DNA of 64,000 bases from Streptomyces sp. NBC_01669 (GCF_026339735.1 NZ_JAPEQG010000001.1:7400501-7464500), one strand, 5' to 3'; shown: positions 26,037 through 34,360, counted from the first letter of the stretch. Numbers and translations: made by a program. The notes: generated by a model not told the origin, from the letters alone.

Positions 26037-26246
26037 ATGGCGGACACGGCGACGCGGACGATGATCCGCACGCAGGGACGCAGGGCTCATGCCGCGTTCG
26101 GCAGCCGCCGGTCGTCCGGTACGCGCCACCCCCTGGTGGCGACGGCCATGGTTCTTCCTCTGGCGGCCCTGCTCGTAGTCGTCTTCGGCGGCTGGGACGC
26201 GGTGGTCACACAGGCGTCGTCCGTGGGCGTGATGCTGGGGCGCTGA
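26037..26246 (+). CDS. Small membrane protein, 69 aa
   Basis: A basic N-terminus (about 30 residues, Arg-rich) is followed by one hydrophobic helix (HPLVATAMVLPLAALLVVVFGGW) and a short exterior tail. GGAGAGG precedes the ATG by 5-6 nt. It has the look of a single-pass accessory protein. Function unknown. Confidence 0.65.
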   Translation: MADTATRTMIRTQGRRAHAAFGSRRSSGTRHPLVATAMVLPLAALLVVVFGGWDAVVTQASSVGVMLGR

Positions 26247-26334
26247 GCGGCGCCCCGGGTCCGGAAGAGCGGTCCGGACCGGGACATCCGGCCAACAACC
26301 CCGTGGGGACGGGGGTGCGGCGGACGGCAGCGTT

Positions 26335-26364
26335 TGTCCGGTCAGCTGGGGAGCTGACCGGACA
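26335..26364 (+). terminator. Hairpin terminator
   Basis: TGTCCGGTCAGCT and AGCTGACCGGACA form a perfect 13-bp stem with a GGGG loop, 88 nt after the small membrane protein gene. Confidence 0.8.
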
Positions 26365-26497
26365 TCGCGCTGTCCGGGGGGCAATACGCGCCGGACCACA
26401 CCGTCGTCACGCGGTCGCCACGGCTTGCGCGGCAGCGCGTACGCTCGTCGCGTGCCCGGGGCGGACCGGGCCGTATCTGTTGCCACCGGGGGAGACC

Positions 26498-27463
26498 GTG
26501 ACCACCGCAGTTGTCCGCGCGCTGGGCGCCCTCGCCCATGACACGGCCCACCCGCACGGGCGCACCGAGGCCCCCTGTCCTTCCTGCCCGGCACCGGCGG
26601 TGCTCGCGGACCGCGCCGACGGTACGGTCGTCCGCTCCGGCCCCGTGGTCGCGAAGGCCCACGCCCCGGACACCGACACCGCCGCCCTGGCCGCCCGCAC
26701 GGCCCTGGCCTCGGCCCCCGCCCTCAGCGGCATCCTCCTGCCACCCGTACCCCAGCCTGCTGTCCCCGAGGTCGACGGCCGTCCCGTGACCCTCTGGCCC
26801 CACGGTGAACCGGTCGACCCCGCGGACCCCGACGCCGCGCCCTGGGAAGAGTCCGCCGTCCTCCTGGCCCGGCTCCACCGCACCGCGCCCCCGCCCGCCC
26901 TTCCTCCCATGCGCGGACCCGCAAAAGCCGCTCTCGCCGTGGCCCGGATGTGCGCCGCCCGGCCCGGTGACCCGGCCACCGCCCCCGTACGCGAAGCATG
27001 GCGGCGCCTGCCCGCCTGGGCCCGTGACGAAGCCCCCGCACCCCCGCACCGCTCGCACTTCATCTGCCACGGCGATCTCCACCTCGGCCAGCTCGTCCGC
27101 CACCCCGCGACACATGGCCGATGGCTGCTGATCGACGTCGACGACGTGGGGCTCGGTGACCCCGCCTGGGACCTCGCCCGCCCGGCCGCCTGGTACGCGG
27201 CAGGACTGCTGCCCGCCGAGGTCTGGCTGCGCTTCCTGGACGCCTACCGGGCAGCGGGCGGGCCCGCCGTACGGGCCGACGGCGATCCCTGGCCAGAACT
27301 TGACGTCCCGGCCCGCGCCCTGACGGTTCAGGCCGCGGCACTGGCCTTGGCCAAGTCCGCGGCGGAGGGGCGAAATCCGGATGAGGTGGAACAGACGATG
27401 ATCGACGCCTGTGCCCGAATTGCGTCCCTCCCGGTCGAGTTGACGAGCGAGCACGCGTCGTAG
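26498..27463 (+). CDS. Aminoglycoside phosphotransferase (APH)-fold protein
   Basis: A 321-residue kinase-like protein. The APH catalytic core is clear: HFICHGDLHLGQLV (Brenner motif, catalytic Asp) and LLIDVDDVGLGDPAWDLARP (metal-binding Asp). The N-terminal lobe is divergent and includes a PCPSCPAP Cys pair. Many such proteins phosphorylate small metabolites or act in resistance. The GTG at 26498 is uncertain because the GGGGGAG site is very close; other in-frame starts exist upstream. It may be co-transcribed with the zinc-ribbon gene 68 nt downstream. Confidence 0.8.
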   Translation: MTTAVVRALGALAHDTAHPHGRTEAPCPSCPAPAVLADRADGTVVRSGPVVAKAHAPDTDTAALAARTALASAPALSGILLPPVPQPAVPEVDGRPVTLWPHGEPVDPADPDAAPWEESAVLLARLHRTAPPPALPPMRGPAKAALAVARMCAARPGDPATAPVREAWRRLPAWARDEAPAPPHRSHFICHGDLHLGQLVRHPATHGRWLLIDVDDVGLGDPAWDLARPAAWYAAGLLPAEVWLRFLDAYRAAGGPAVRADGDPWPELDVPARALTVQAAALALAKSAAEGRNPDEVEQTMIDACARIASLPVELTSEHAS

Positions 27464-27531
27464 GGTGAACCGATCGTCTCCGGGCATGTATTCCGGCGAC
27501 GGCGAACCGACGGCGAGGAGCTGAGCCGACC

Positions 27532-27816
27532 ATGCAGTGTCCCAAGTGCCACGCGCAGATGCAGACCTACAACCGCAATGGCATCCAGATCGAGCAGTGC
27601 AGCGGCTGCCGGGGGATATTCCTCGACTACGGCGAGCTGGAGAGCCTGACCCGCATCGAGGCGCAGTGGACCCAGCAGGCCCCGCCCGCGCCGCCGGCCC
27701 CCCAGGCCTACCCCGCCGCACCGGCCCCCGCCTGGGGCGCCCCGCAGCACCACGGCGGCCACCACGGCGGGCACTACCGGCACAAGAGCTTCGGCCACAT
27801 GCTCTTCTCGTCCTGA
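27532..27816 (+). CDS. TFIIB-type zinc-ribbon protein
   Basis: 94 residues. The N-terminal zinc ribbon has CPKC (residues 3-6) and CSGC (about 24-27) followed by RGIFLDYGELE, the zf-TFIIB signature. The C-terminal half is Pro/Ala-rich and ends in a His/Gly-rich stretch (HHGGHHGGHYRHK) that could bind metal. GAGGAG lies upstream. It is found next to many unrelated genes in actinobacteria; the role is unknown. Confidence 0.85.
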   Translation: MQCPKCHAQMQTYNRNGIQIEQCSGCRGIFLDYGELESLTRIEAQWTQQAPPAPPAPQAYPAAPAPAWGAPQHHGGHHGGHYRHKSFGHMLFSS

Positions 27817-27830
27817 CCCGGCCGACACCG

Positions 27831-27869
27831 CGCCGCGGGCCCGGACGCACTGCGTCCGGGCCCGCGGCG
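27831..27869 (+). terminator. Strong hairpin terminator
   Basis: A perfect 19-bp inverted repeat (27831-27849 with 27851-27869) starts 14 nt after the zinc-ribbon gene. The innermost pairs must open to form a loop. Confidence 0.85.
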
Positions 27870-27996
27870 TGTCCGATGCGCGAGCTCTGCACGGTCCGGG
27901 ACCGCACGATGCACACACCCCCGCGGAATGCATACCGTCGACAACTTCTGTCAGGCATCTAGGCAGCGGCATGGTTGATCCTTAAAGTTCCGGCCC

Positions 27997-29343
27997 ATGA
28001 CCTTCCTCGACAGGTCCCGGACCGTCGCCCCACCCGGCTGGAGCCGCTGGCTGGTCCCGCCCGCCGCGCTCGCAGTGCATCTCTCGATCGGGCAGGCCTA
28101 TGCCTGGAGCGTGTTCAAGCCCCCGCTGGAATCGGCTCTCGACCTCTCCGGTACCGCCAGTGCCCTTCCCTTCCAACTCGCCATCGTCATGCTCGGCCTC
28201 TCCGCGGCCTTCGGCGGCACCCTCGTCGAACGCAACGGACCGCGCTGGGCGATGTTCGTCTCCCTCGTCTGCTTCTCCTCGGGCTTTCTCGTCGCAGCTC
28301 TCGGCGTCGCCACCGGCCACTTCTGGTTGGTCGTCCTCGGCTACGGCTTCATCGGCGGTATCGGACTCGGCATCGGCTACATCTCGCCGGTCTCCACGCT
28401 CATCAAGTGGTTTCCCGACCGCCCCGGCATGGCCACCGGCATCGCCATCATGGGCTTCGGCGGCGGCGCGCTGATCGCTTCGCCGTGGTCGACCGGGATG
28501 CTCGAGGCCTTCGGCACCGACAGCGCGGGAATCGCGACCGCCTTCCTGGTCCACGGCCTCGCCTACGCCGGTTTCATGGCGCTCGGGGTCCTCCTCGTCC
28601 GGGTCCCCCCGGACGGCTGGCTCCCGGCCGGCTTCCAGCCGAAGGCGGAAACCCGCCGGCTCGTGACCACCGCCCAGGTATCCGCCCGCAACGCGCTGCG
28701 GACACCGCAGTTCTGGTGTCTGTGGGTGGTGCTCTGCATGAACGTCACGGCAGGCATCGGCATTCTGGAGAAGGCCGCCCCGATGATCACGGACTTCTTC
28801 ACGGGTACCTCCACTCCGGTCACGGTCCCGGCCGCGGCGGGCTTCGTCGCCCTGCTGTCCCTGGCCAACATGACCGGCCGCCTCCTCTGGTCCTCGACCT
28901 CGGACCTGGTCGGCCGCAAGAACATGTACCGCGTCTATCTCGGTGTCGGCGCTCTGATGTATCTCACGATCGTCGAGTTCGGCAGTGCCAAGCCGCTCTT
29001 CATCTGCTGCGCACTGGTGATCCTCTCCTTCTACGGAGGCGGATTCGCCACGGCGCCGGCCTATCTGCAGGACCTCTTCGGTACCTACCAGGTGGGCGCC
29101 ATCCACGGCCGGCTGCTGACCGCCTGGTCCACCGCGGGCATTCTCGGCCCACTGATCGTCAACTGGGTGGCGGACGCGGGGGAGCGGGCGGGCCACAGCG
29201 GGTCCGGGCTCTACACGACGTCGCTGACGATCATGATCGGGCTGCTGATCATCGGCTTCGTCGCCAACGAGTTCATACGCCCCGTACACCCTCGCTTCCA
29301 CGAGGCAGCGGAAAGGAAGGCCCGTGCGCACCAGCAGTCGTAG
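27997..29343 (+). CDS. OxlT-like MFS transporter
   Basis: A 448-residue, 12-TM major-facilitator protein of the oxalate/formate antiporter family. Typical features are HLSIGQAYAWSVFKPPLE in TM1, GIGYISPVSTLIKWFPDRPG around TM4-5, and NMTGRLLWSSTSDLVGRKN in the loop after TM8. Substrates of this family are organic anions such as oxalate or short carboxylates; the specificity here is unknown. A 38-codon gene overlaps its end and encodes the small partner usually found with this transporter type in streptomycetes. Confidence 0.9.
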   Translation: MTFLDRSRTVAPPGWSRWLVPPAALAVHLSIGQAYAWSVFKPPLESALDLSGTASALPFQLAIVMLGLSAAFGGTLVERNGPRWAMFVSLVCFSSGFLVAALGVATGHFWLVVLGYGFIGGIGLGIGYISPVSTLIKWFPDRPGMATGIAIMGFGGGALIASPWSTGMLEAFGTDSAGIATAFLVHGLAYAGFMALGVLLVRVPPDGWLPAGFQPKAETRRLVTTAQVSARNALRTPQFWCLWVVLCMNVTAGIGILEKAAPMITDFFTGTSTPVTVPAAAGFVALLSLANMTGRLLWSSTSDLVGRKNMYRVYLGVGALMYLTIVEFGSAKPLFICCALVILSFYGGGFATAPAYLQDLFGTYQVGAIHGRLLTAWSTAGILGPLIVNWVADAGERAGHSGSGLYTTSLTIMIGLLIIGFVANEFIRPVHPRFHEAAERKARAHQQS

Positions 29344-29440
29344 GACACTCACCGCCGTGGTCTGGCTCTGGGTCGCCGTGCCGTTCGCCTACGGACTGTA
29401 CGAACTGATCCGCAAGGCCACGCAGCTCTTCACCGGCTGA
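29324..29440 (+). CDS. MFS transporter small subunit, 38 aa
   Basis: GTG at 29324, with GGAAAGGAAGG just upstream, overlaps the end of the OxlT-like gene by 20 nt. The peptide has a basic start (MRTSSRRTLTAV), one TM helix (VVWLWVAVPFAYGLYELI) and a short Lys/Thr tail. Tiny single-pass proteins in this position are known companions of OxlT-like transporters; the exact function is not established. Confidence 0.75.
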   Translation: MRTSSRRTLTAVVWLWVAVPFAYGLYELIRKATQLFTG

Positions 29441-29475
29441 CCCGGGCGGACTCGACCCGCACCGCAGCCACGACA

Positions 29476-29505
29476 AAGCCCCGGTCGTCGAGACGACCGG
29501 GGCTT
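29476..29505. terminator. Bidirectional terminator between the MFS operon and the tRNA cluster
   Basis: AAGCCCCGGTCGT and ACGACCGGGGCTT form a perfect 13-bp stem with a 4-nt loop. It serves the rightward transporter and the leftward tRNA cluster. Confidence 0.85.
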
Positions 29506-29510
29506 GCTGG

Positions 29511-29582
29511 TGCGCGATACTGGGATTGAACCAGTGACCTCTTCCGTGTCAGGGAAGCGCTCTCCCGCTGAGCTAATCGCGC
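29511..29582 (-). tRNA. tRNA-Val(GAC), copy 1
   Basis: 72 nt; the 7-bp acceptor stem GCGCGAT/ATCGCGC, anticodon GAC and GGTTCAA T-loop can be read on the minus strand. It is the last of five tRNAs in the cluster. Confidence 0.95.
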
Positions 29583-29605
29583 AGGGTGACCCTGCGTGTA
29601 CTGCG

Positions 29606-29677
29606 TGCGCGATACTGGGATTGAACCAGTGACCTCTTCCGTGTCAGGGAAGCGCTCTCCCGCTGAGCTAATCGCGC
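29606..29677 (-). tRNA. tRNA-Val(GAC), copy 2
   Basis: 72 nt, identical to copy 1 through the whole cloverleaf; anticodon GAC. Confidence 0.95.
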
Positions 29678-29697
29678 GGGGGATCCTTGCGGACCAG

Positions 29698-29769
29698 TGG
29701 ACGATACTGGGATTGAACCAGTGACCTCTTCCGTGTCAGGGAAGCGCTCTCCCGCTGAGCTAATCGTCC
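29698..29769 (-). tRNA. tRNA-Val(GAC), copy 3 with a different acceptor stem
   Basis: 72 nt; the anticodon is GAC and the body matches copies 1-2, but the acceptor stem is GGACGAT/ATCGTCC with compensating changes on both sides. Confidence 0.95.
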
Positions 29770-29773
29770 TTGG

Positions 29774-29844
29774 AGGTGGAGACGGGATTTGAACCCGTGT
29801 AGACGGCTTTGCAGGCCGTTGCCTCGCCTCTCGGCCACTCCACC
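29774..29844 (-). tRNA. tRNA-Cys(GCA)
   Basis: 71 nt; acceptor GGTGGAG/CTCCACC, anticodon GCA in CTGCAAA, and a GGTTCAAATCC T-arm. It lies only 4 nt from the next tRNA. Confidence 0.95.
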
Positions 29845-29881
29845 AGGAGTGCAGGGGTTCGGGAAAAGATCCCCCACTTCG

Positions 29882-29954
29882 AGCGGACGACGAGATTCGA
29901 ACTCGCGACCCTCACCTTGGCAAGGTGATGCTCTACCAACTGAGCCACGTCCGC
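29882..29954 (-). tRNA. tRNA-Gly(GCC)
   Basis: 73 nt; acceptor GCGGACG/CGTCCGC and anticodon GCC in TTGCCAA. It is the first gene of the leftward cluster Gly-Cys-Val-Val-Val. Confidence 0.95.
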
Positions 29955-29996
29955 TTGTCGTTTCCGTTTCACTTGCGTGTCCCGGCGACGTGTTGA

Positions 29997-30024
29997 ACTC
30001 TAGCGGATTCCTGGGCCAGTACAA
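29997..30024 (-). promoter_or_regulatory. Promoter of the tRNA cluster
   Basis: On the minus strand TTGTAC (30024-30019) and TAGAGT (30002-29997) are separated by 16 nt. The -10 is a classic streptomycete form, and transcription would begin about 36 nt before tRNA-Gly. Confidence 0.65.
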
Positions 30025-30099
30025 AAACGCGTTTGTGCAGCGTGCTGAGGTGCACTCGCCCCGGCGCAGGTCACCGCGCACCGTCCTAGACTCACCCAC

Positions 30100-31152
30100 G
30101 TGCACGACCTTGCTCCAATGGCCCGCTTCGGCGGCCTCGTCGCGTCCGAACTGCGGGACGTGACCAGTGATCCCTCAGCCCTCGACTCGTCCGGCTTCTG
30201 GGCGGTATGCGCTGATTTCGAGGGCCGCCTCGTCTGCGCCCGCTTCGGGACCGTACGGACCGAACCGGTGCCCGCACCCGTCCCCGGAGCCTGGCGCGGG
30301 CCCGGAGCCGGCGACTGGGTCTCGTCCCTGGACCGTGCCGCGTACACCGCGGGCGTACGCCGGATCCGCGAGCACATCGCGGCGGGCGAGGTCTACCAGG
30401 CCAACCTCTGCCGGGTGATGACCGCGGAGCTGCCGGACCCGGCCGCCGCCGACGTCGACGCCCTCACCGCGCTGCTCGCGCGCGGCAACCCCGCCCCGTA
30501 CGCAGGAACAATCCGCCTGCCCGCGCACGGCGTGGAGATCGCCACCGCGTCCCCCGAACTCTTCCTGAGCCGGGACGGACGGACCGTCGAGTCCGGACCG
30601 ATCAAGGGCACGGGTCGCACCGAGGCGGATCTGCTCGAGAAGGACCATGCGGAGAACGTGATGATCGTCGACCTGGTCCGCAACGACCTGGGCCGGGTCT
30701 GCGCCACCGGATCGGTCACCGTCCCCGACCTCTGCGTGGTGGAGAAGCACCCCGGGCTCGTCCATCTCGTCTCCACCGTGCGCGGCTGCCTCGCCGACGG
30801 CGCCGGCTGGCCCGAACTGCTCGCCGCCGCATTCCCGCCCGGCTCCGTCACCGGTGCACCCAAATCCAGCGCGCTCCGCATCATCGAGTCCCTGGAGACC
30901 GCACCCCGGGGTCCGTACTGCGGCGGCATCGGCTGGGTCGACGCCGACCGGGCCACCGCCGGTCTCGCCGTCGGCATACGGACCTTCTGGATCGACCGGA
31001 CCGCAGGGGCCCCGGTCCTCAGGTTCGGCACCGGCGCCGGGATCACCTGGGGCTCCGATCCGGAGCGCGAATGGGACGAGACCGAGCTCAAGGCCGCCCG
31101 GCTGCTCGCTGTAGCGTCGGGCGCCCACCAAGAAACAGGAAGGACCGCATGA
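30100..31152 (+). CDS. pabB: Chorismate-binding enzyme, aminodeoxychorismate synthase component I-like
   Basis: A 350-residue chorismate-utilising enzyme. Family motifs are GEVYQANLCRVM, TASPELFLSR, ESGPIKGTGRT, VDLVRNDLGRVC, VEKHPGLVHLVSTVRG and PPGSVTGAPK. Together with glutamine amidotransferase activity from elsewhere it would convert chorismate to 4-amino-4-deoxychorismate for folate or p-aminobenzoate products. The GTG at 30100 is the natural start. The stop overlaps the next gene, a PabC-like lyase, which supports PabB over anthranilate or isochorismate synthase. It lacks an N-terminal extension. Confidence 0.88.
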   Translation: MHDLAPMARFGGLVASELRDVTSDPSALDSSGFWAVCADFEGRLVCARFGTVRTEPVPAPVPGAWRGPGAGDWVSSLDRAAYTAGVRRIREHIAAGEVYQANLCRVMTAELPDPAAADVDALTALLARGNPAPYAGTIRLPAHGVEIATASPELFLSRDGRTVESGPIKGTGRTEADLLEKDHAENVMIVDLVRNDLGRVCATGSVTVPDLCVVEKHPGLVHLVSTVRGCLADGAGWPELLAAAFPPGSVTGAPKSSALRIIESLETAPRGPYCGGIGWVDADRATAGLAVGIRTFWIDRTAGAPVLRFGTGAGITWGSDPEREWDETELKAARLLAVASGAHQETGRTA

Positions 31153-31973
31153 TGTGGATGTGGGTCAACGGCGAACTGCGTGACGCCGCCGACGCCCGGG
31201 TGTCCGTGCTCGACCACGGACTGACCGTGGGGGACGGGATCTTCGAGACCGTCAGGACCACCGGGGGCCGCCCCTTCGCCCTCACCCGGCACCTCGACCG
31301 GCTGACCCGCTCGGCCCGCGGTCTCGGGTTGCCCGACCCCGACCTCGACGAGGTGCGCCGGGCCTGCGCCGCCGTCATCGAGGCCAACCCGGTGGAACTC
31401 GGCCGGCTCCGCATCACGTACACCGGCGGCCTCTCCCCGCTCGGCTCCGACCGTGGCAACGACGGACCGAGCCTGGTCGTCGCACTCGGGGAGGCCACGC
31501 GCCGCCCCGACACCACCGCCGTGATCACGGTCCCGTGGACCCGCAACGAACGCGGCGCACTGGCCGGGCTCAAGACCACCTCGTACGCGGAGAACGTCGT
31601 CGCCCTCGCCCGCGCCCATGCGCAGGGCGCATCCGAGGCGCTCTTCGCCAACACCGTCGGACAGCTCTGCGAAGGCACCGGGTCGAACGTCTTCGTCGTC
31701 CTCGACGGACAGCTCCACACCCCGCCGGTCGCCTCCGGCTGCCTCGCCGGGATCACCCGCGCACTGGCCGTCGAATGGTGCGGGGCGCTGGAGACCGAGC
31801 TGCACCTGGACGTCCTGGAGCACGCCGAGGAGATCTTCCTGACCTCCACCCTCCGCGACGTCCAGGCCGTCCACCGGGTCGACGGCCGCGAGCTTCCCGG
31901 CGGACCCGGGCCGGTGACGGCCAAGGCCATGCGGGTCTTCGAGGAGCGTGCCGGGAACGACCTCGACCCGTGA
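31149..31973 (+). CDS. pabC: Class IV PLP enzyme, aminodeoxychorismate lyase-like
   Basis: A 274-residue fold-type IV PLP enzyme. VLDHGLTVGDGIFETVRT is the N-terminal signature, LKTTSYAENVVALARA holds the probable PLP Lys, and EGTGSNVFVVLDGQL is the cofactor-phosphate region. As 4-amino-4-deoxychorismate lyase it releases pyruvate and p-aminobenzoate. The ATG at 31149 overlaps the stop of the PabB-like gene (ATGA), so the two are coupled. A D-amino acid or branched-chain aminotransferase role cannot be wholly excluded. Confidence 0.85.
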   Translation: MMWMWVNGELRDAADARVSVLDHGLTVGDGIFETVRTTGGRPFALTRHLDRLTRSARGLGLPDPDLDEVRRACAAVIEANPVELGRLRITYTGGLSPLGSDRGNDGPSLVVALGEATRRPDTTAVITVPWTRNERGALAGLKTTSYAENVVALARAHAQGASEALFANTVGQLCEGTGSNVFVVLDGQLHTPPVASGCLAGITRALAVEWCGALETELHLDVLEHAEEIFLTSTLRDVQAVHRVDGRELPGGPGPVTAKAMRVFEERAGNDLDP

Positions 31974-32100
31974 GCCGGGCCCATGACCCGGCCCGGGTCG
32001 CACCATGGTCCCGAGCCGCGGACACCGTTTCGGGCCGTACAACGGAACCGGTCCGCAAAACCGGGTGACGGGCCGCGGCGCAGCGGATAGAACACCGGTG

Positions 32101-32940
32101 ATGACCACGACCCTCCGGCCGACCGGGCCGATTCAGCAAGGCGCCGACGGCGCGAGGAAGCGCGCGTACGACGTGTGCGACAACGGGCGACCCGTCGGGG
32201 CCGTCGAGATCGGCACCGAACCCGGGTCGGGCGGGACGACAGGGACCATCCGCGGCCTGCGGATCGACGAACCGAACCGCAGGCGCGGCCGCGGCACCAT
32301 CGCCGGGCTCGCTGTCGAGGAAGTGCTGCGCGGCTGGGGCTGCTCCCGGCTGACCGTGGAGGTCGAGCCGGAGAACACAGCCGGACTGCGGCTGGCTGCT
32401 GCGCTCGGTTATACCGAGCGCAGCAGGAACATGGTCAAGGACCTGCCGCGGACCCCGCCCGTCCTGCCGGACGGGGTCACGGGGCGTCCGATGACCGAGG
32501 ACGAGTTCGCGCAGTGGGAGAGCACCGCTGTCGCCGGCTACGCGGAAACCTTTGTCGCGCGAGGCGTCCCGGCGGACGAGGCTCTGCGCAGAGCCGAGAC
32601 CTCCCACCGGACACATCTGCCGCACGGTCTCGCCACGGAGGGCACGTACATTCATGTCCTCGTCGACGACGGCGGCCGGACCGTGGGGCATGTCTGGGTG
32701 GCGCGGTTCGAAATGCACCCGGGGATGGTGGTCGGGTACGTCTTCGACGTCGAGGTGCTCGAAGAGTTCCGCGGCCGGGGGTACGGTCGCGCGCTGATGC
32801 TGGAGGCCGAACGCACCGCCCTGGCCGCCGGCGACGAACGGATGGGGCTGCACGTCCTCTCGGACAACACCCCGGCGGTCCGGCTGTACGAGTCGCTCGG
32901 CTACGAAACGACGCGTCACAACCTCGTCAAGCCGTTGTGA
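32101..32940 (+). CDS. Protein with two tandem GNAT domains
   Basis: 279 residues with two acetyltransferase folds. The first (about 20-115) has RGLRIDEPNRRRGRGTIAGLAV and NTAGLRLAAALGYTERSRN. The second (about 120-279) has VFDVEVLEEFRGRGYGRALM and NTPAVRLYESLGYETTRHN. Both keep the acetyl-CoA loop and the Leu-Gly-Tyr strand. The first is shortened on its substrate side. MshD, the mycothiol acetyltransferase, is also a double GNAT, but this one is not clearly MshD. The start could be ATG 32101 or the GTG one codon earlier. Confidence 0.85.
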   Translation: MTTTLRPTGPIQQGADGARKRAYDVCDNGRPVGAVEIGTEPGSGGTTGTIRGLRIDEPNRRRGRGTIAGLAVEEVLRGWGCSRLTVEVEPENTAGLRLAAALGYTERSRNMVKDLPRTPPVLPDGVTGRPMTEDEFAQWESTAVAGYAETFVARGVPADEALRRAETSHRTHLPHGLATEGTYIHVLVDDGGRTVGHVWVARFEMHPGMVVGYVFDVEVLEEFRGRGYGRALMLEAERTALAAGDERMGLHVLSDNTPAVRLYESLGYETTRHNLVKPL

Positions 32941-32971
32941 CGGGTGGAAGGACGAGCCGGGTACGTCGCTG

Positions 32972-33487
32972 TCAGCCCTGCTCGGCGAGGAGCCGGTCGG
33001 CAATCTCCTCGATCCGCTCGCGCAGCCCGTCCTGACTCCTGCCGCCGTCCAGCCGCTCGCCGCCGATCACATAGGTGGGGGTGCCGGTCACACCGATGGC
33101 CTTCCCCTCCGCCTGGTCGGCGTCGACGATCAGCATGTGCCGGCCGTCGATCAGAGCGGTGTCGAACTCCTCGGCGTCCAGCCCGAGTTCACGCGCCACC
33201 TCGATCAGTAGCGGCTCACCGGTACGGCCGAGCTCGGCGGTCCTGGCGAGCACGGCTTCGATGTAAGGCCAGTCCTTGCCCTGCTCCGCAGCCTCCTCGG
33301 CGGCCTGGGCCGCTGCGTACGCGTGCTTGTGCTTCTCCAGCGGGAAATGCCGCAGGCGCACGTCGAGCCGGTCGCCGTAACGGGCCCGCAGGGCGTGCAC
33401 ATCGGTGAGGGCTCGGTGGCAGTCGGGGCACTGGAGCTCGCACCAGACGTCGAGGACGACCGGGGCTGCAGGGGTGGATTCGTTCAT
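32972..33487 (-). CDS. DsbA-family thioredoxin-fold oxidoreductase
   Basis: A 171-residue cytoplasmic DsbA/FrnE-like protein. The active site is C20-P-D-C23 in WCELQCPDCHRALTDVH. The cis-Pro loop is VTGTPTYVIGGERLDGG. A long helical insertion (about 50-120) is typical of the family. There is no signal peptide, unlike envelope DsbA. The ATG at 33487 opens just before the fold. The substrate is unknown; FrnE-type members handle thiol stress or polyketide chemistry. Confidence 0.88.
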   Translation of the reverse strand: MNESTPAAPVVLDVWCELQCPDCHRALTDVHALRARYGDRLDVRLRHFPLEKHKHAYAAAQAAEEAAEQGKDWPYIEAVLARTAELGRTGEPLLIEVARELGLDAEEFDTALIDGRHMLIVDADQAEGKAIGVTGTPTYVIGGERLDGGRSQDGLRERIEEIADRLLAEQG

Positions 33488-33702
33488 GGAACCAGTCTCC
33501 CAGGGCCCACGCGCGCATCCCAACCGGCACCGGCGCGGGACCCGCTCACCGCAGGCCCGGTTCGGGTCGGCATCTTGCGGATCGGCACCTGGGGAGGACC
33601 CCGGCCCTGAAATGTCCCTGATGTGGTCCGGGATCATGGCCGCCGCCCCGGTGGGCGGTGCAGGATGGAAGGGACGTTTCCCCGTTGCGCCTGGAGGCCC
33701 CG

Positions 33703-34158
33703 ATGCTTGCCGAGACCATTTGCTCAGCGGTGTCCGCGGCGGGCTTGGGCATTGCCGCCGTGACCGCGTACCGGAAGCGTTTCCTCACTGCGACCCGGAT
33801 CGCCGCCTACTCGCTGGTCCCCATCGGGCTGGTGCTGACCGGTGTCGTCGAGTGGGTCTCCAATATCGCCTTCAAGCCGAGCGTCTGGCTCGGCTTCGGG
33901 GTGCTCGGGGTGGCCTGGCTGCTCTTCATGATCACGCGCGCGGTCGAACGCCGCGGCGTCGGTACCCGCAAGGAACGCAGGGCCGCCGCGCGGGCGGCCC
34001 AGTCCGATGCCGTCGCGCCGGCGGCGTCGGCGCCCTCTCTGGGAGCCGGCGCACCGGCGGTTCAGCCACGGGCGAAGGCGAAGCCCAAGCAGCAGACCGC
34101 TGCCCCGGGCGAGGACTTCAGTGACATCGAGGCCATCCTGAAGAAGCACGGAATCTGA
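33703..34158 (+). CDS. Integral membrane protein with basic C-terminal tail
   Basis: 151 residues. Three hydrophobic helices (about 1-22, 35-55, 60-85) are followed by a basic and Ala-rich cytoplasmic tail with KAKPKQQ, ending in EDFSDIEAILKKHGI. GGAGG precedes the ATG by 6 nt. No domain was recognised. The C-terminal DIEAILKKHGI resembles a short docking peptide. Function unknown. Confidence 0.75.
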   Translation: MLAETICSAVSAAGLGIAAVTAYRKRFLTATRIAAYSLVPIGLVLTGVVEWVSNIAFKPSVWLGFGVLGVAWLLFMITRAVERRGVGTRKERRAAARAAQSDAVAPAASAPSLGAGAPAVQPRAKAKPKQQTAAPGEDFSDIEAILKKHGI

Positions 34159-34185
34159 AACCGGACCGCAGGCAATCATCGTTGG

Positions 34186-34197
34186 TGAATCGATTCA
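34186..34197. promoter_or_regulatory. LacI-type operator, perfect palindrome
   Basis: TGAATCGATTCA is a 12-bp perfect palindrome with the central CG typical of LacI/GalR operators. It lies 10 nt upstream of the predicted -35 of the lacI-type gene. Confidence 0.7.
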
Positions 34198-34207
34198 TTA
34201 CTGATTC

Positions 34208-34237
34208 TTGACGCTGCACTGGAATGACGGTTAGCGT
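34208..34237 (+). promoter_or_regulatory. Promoter of the LacI-family gene
   Basis: TTGACG (34208-34213) and TAGCGT (34232-34237) are 18 nt apart in an AT-rich island, and lie between two palindromes. Confidence 0.55.
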
Positions 34238-34243
34238 CAGAGC

Positions 34244-34263
34244 GGACTGAAACAATTCAGTCC
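34244..34263. promoter_or_regulatory. Second palindrome at the predicted transcription start
   Basis: GGACTGAA-ACAA-TTCAGTCC is a perfect 8-bp inverted repeat directly after the -10. It may be a roadblock operator or an RNA hairpin at the 5' end. Confidence 0.5.
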
Positions 34264-34360
34264 ACGGTGGGTGATCCGTGGCGGGCCACCCGCACCGCGG
34301 CCCGGCGCACGAGGCTGTCCGGGTCGGGACCACGGAGTGCCTCGCAACGCCGTCCGTACG

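Noticed and set aside
29511..29954. tRNA cluster as a prophage or ICE attachment site
   Set aside because: No integrase, excisionase or direct repeat of a tRNA 3' end was found beside the cluster; the flanks are core genes.
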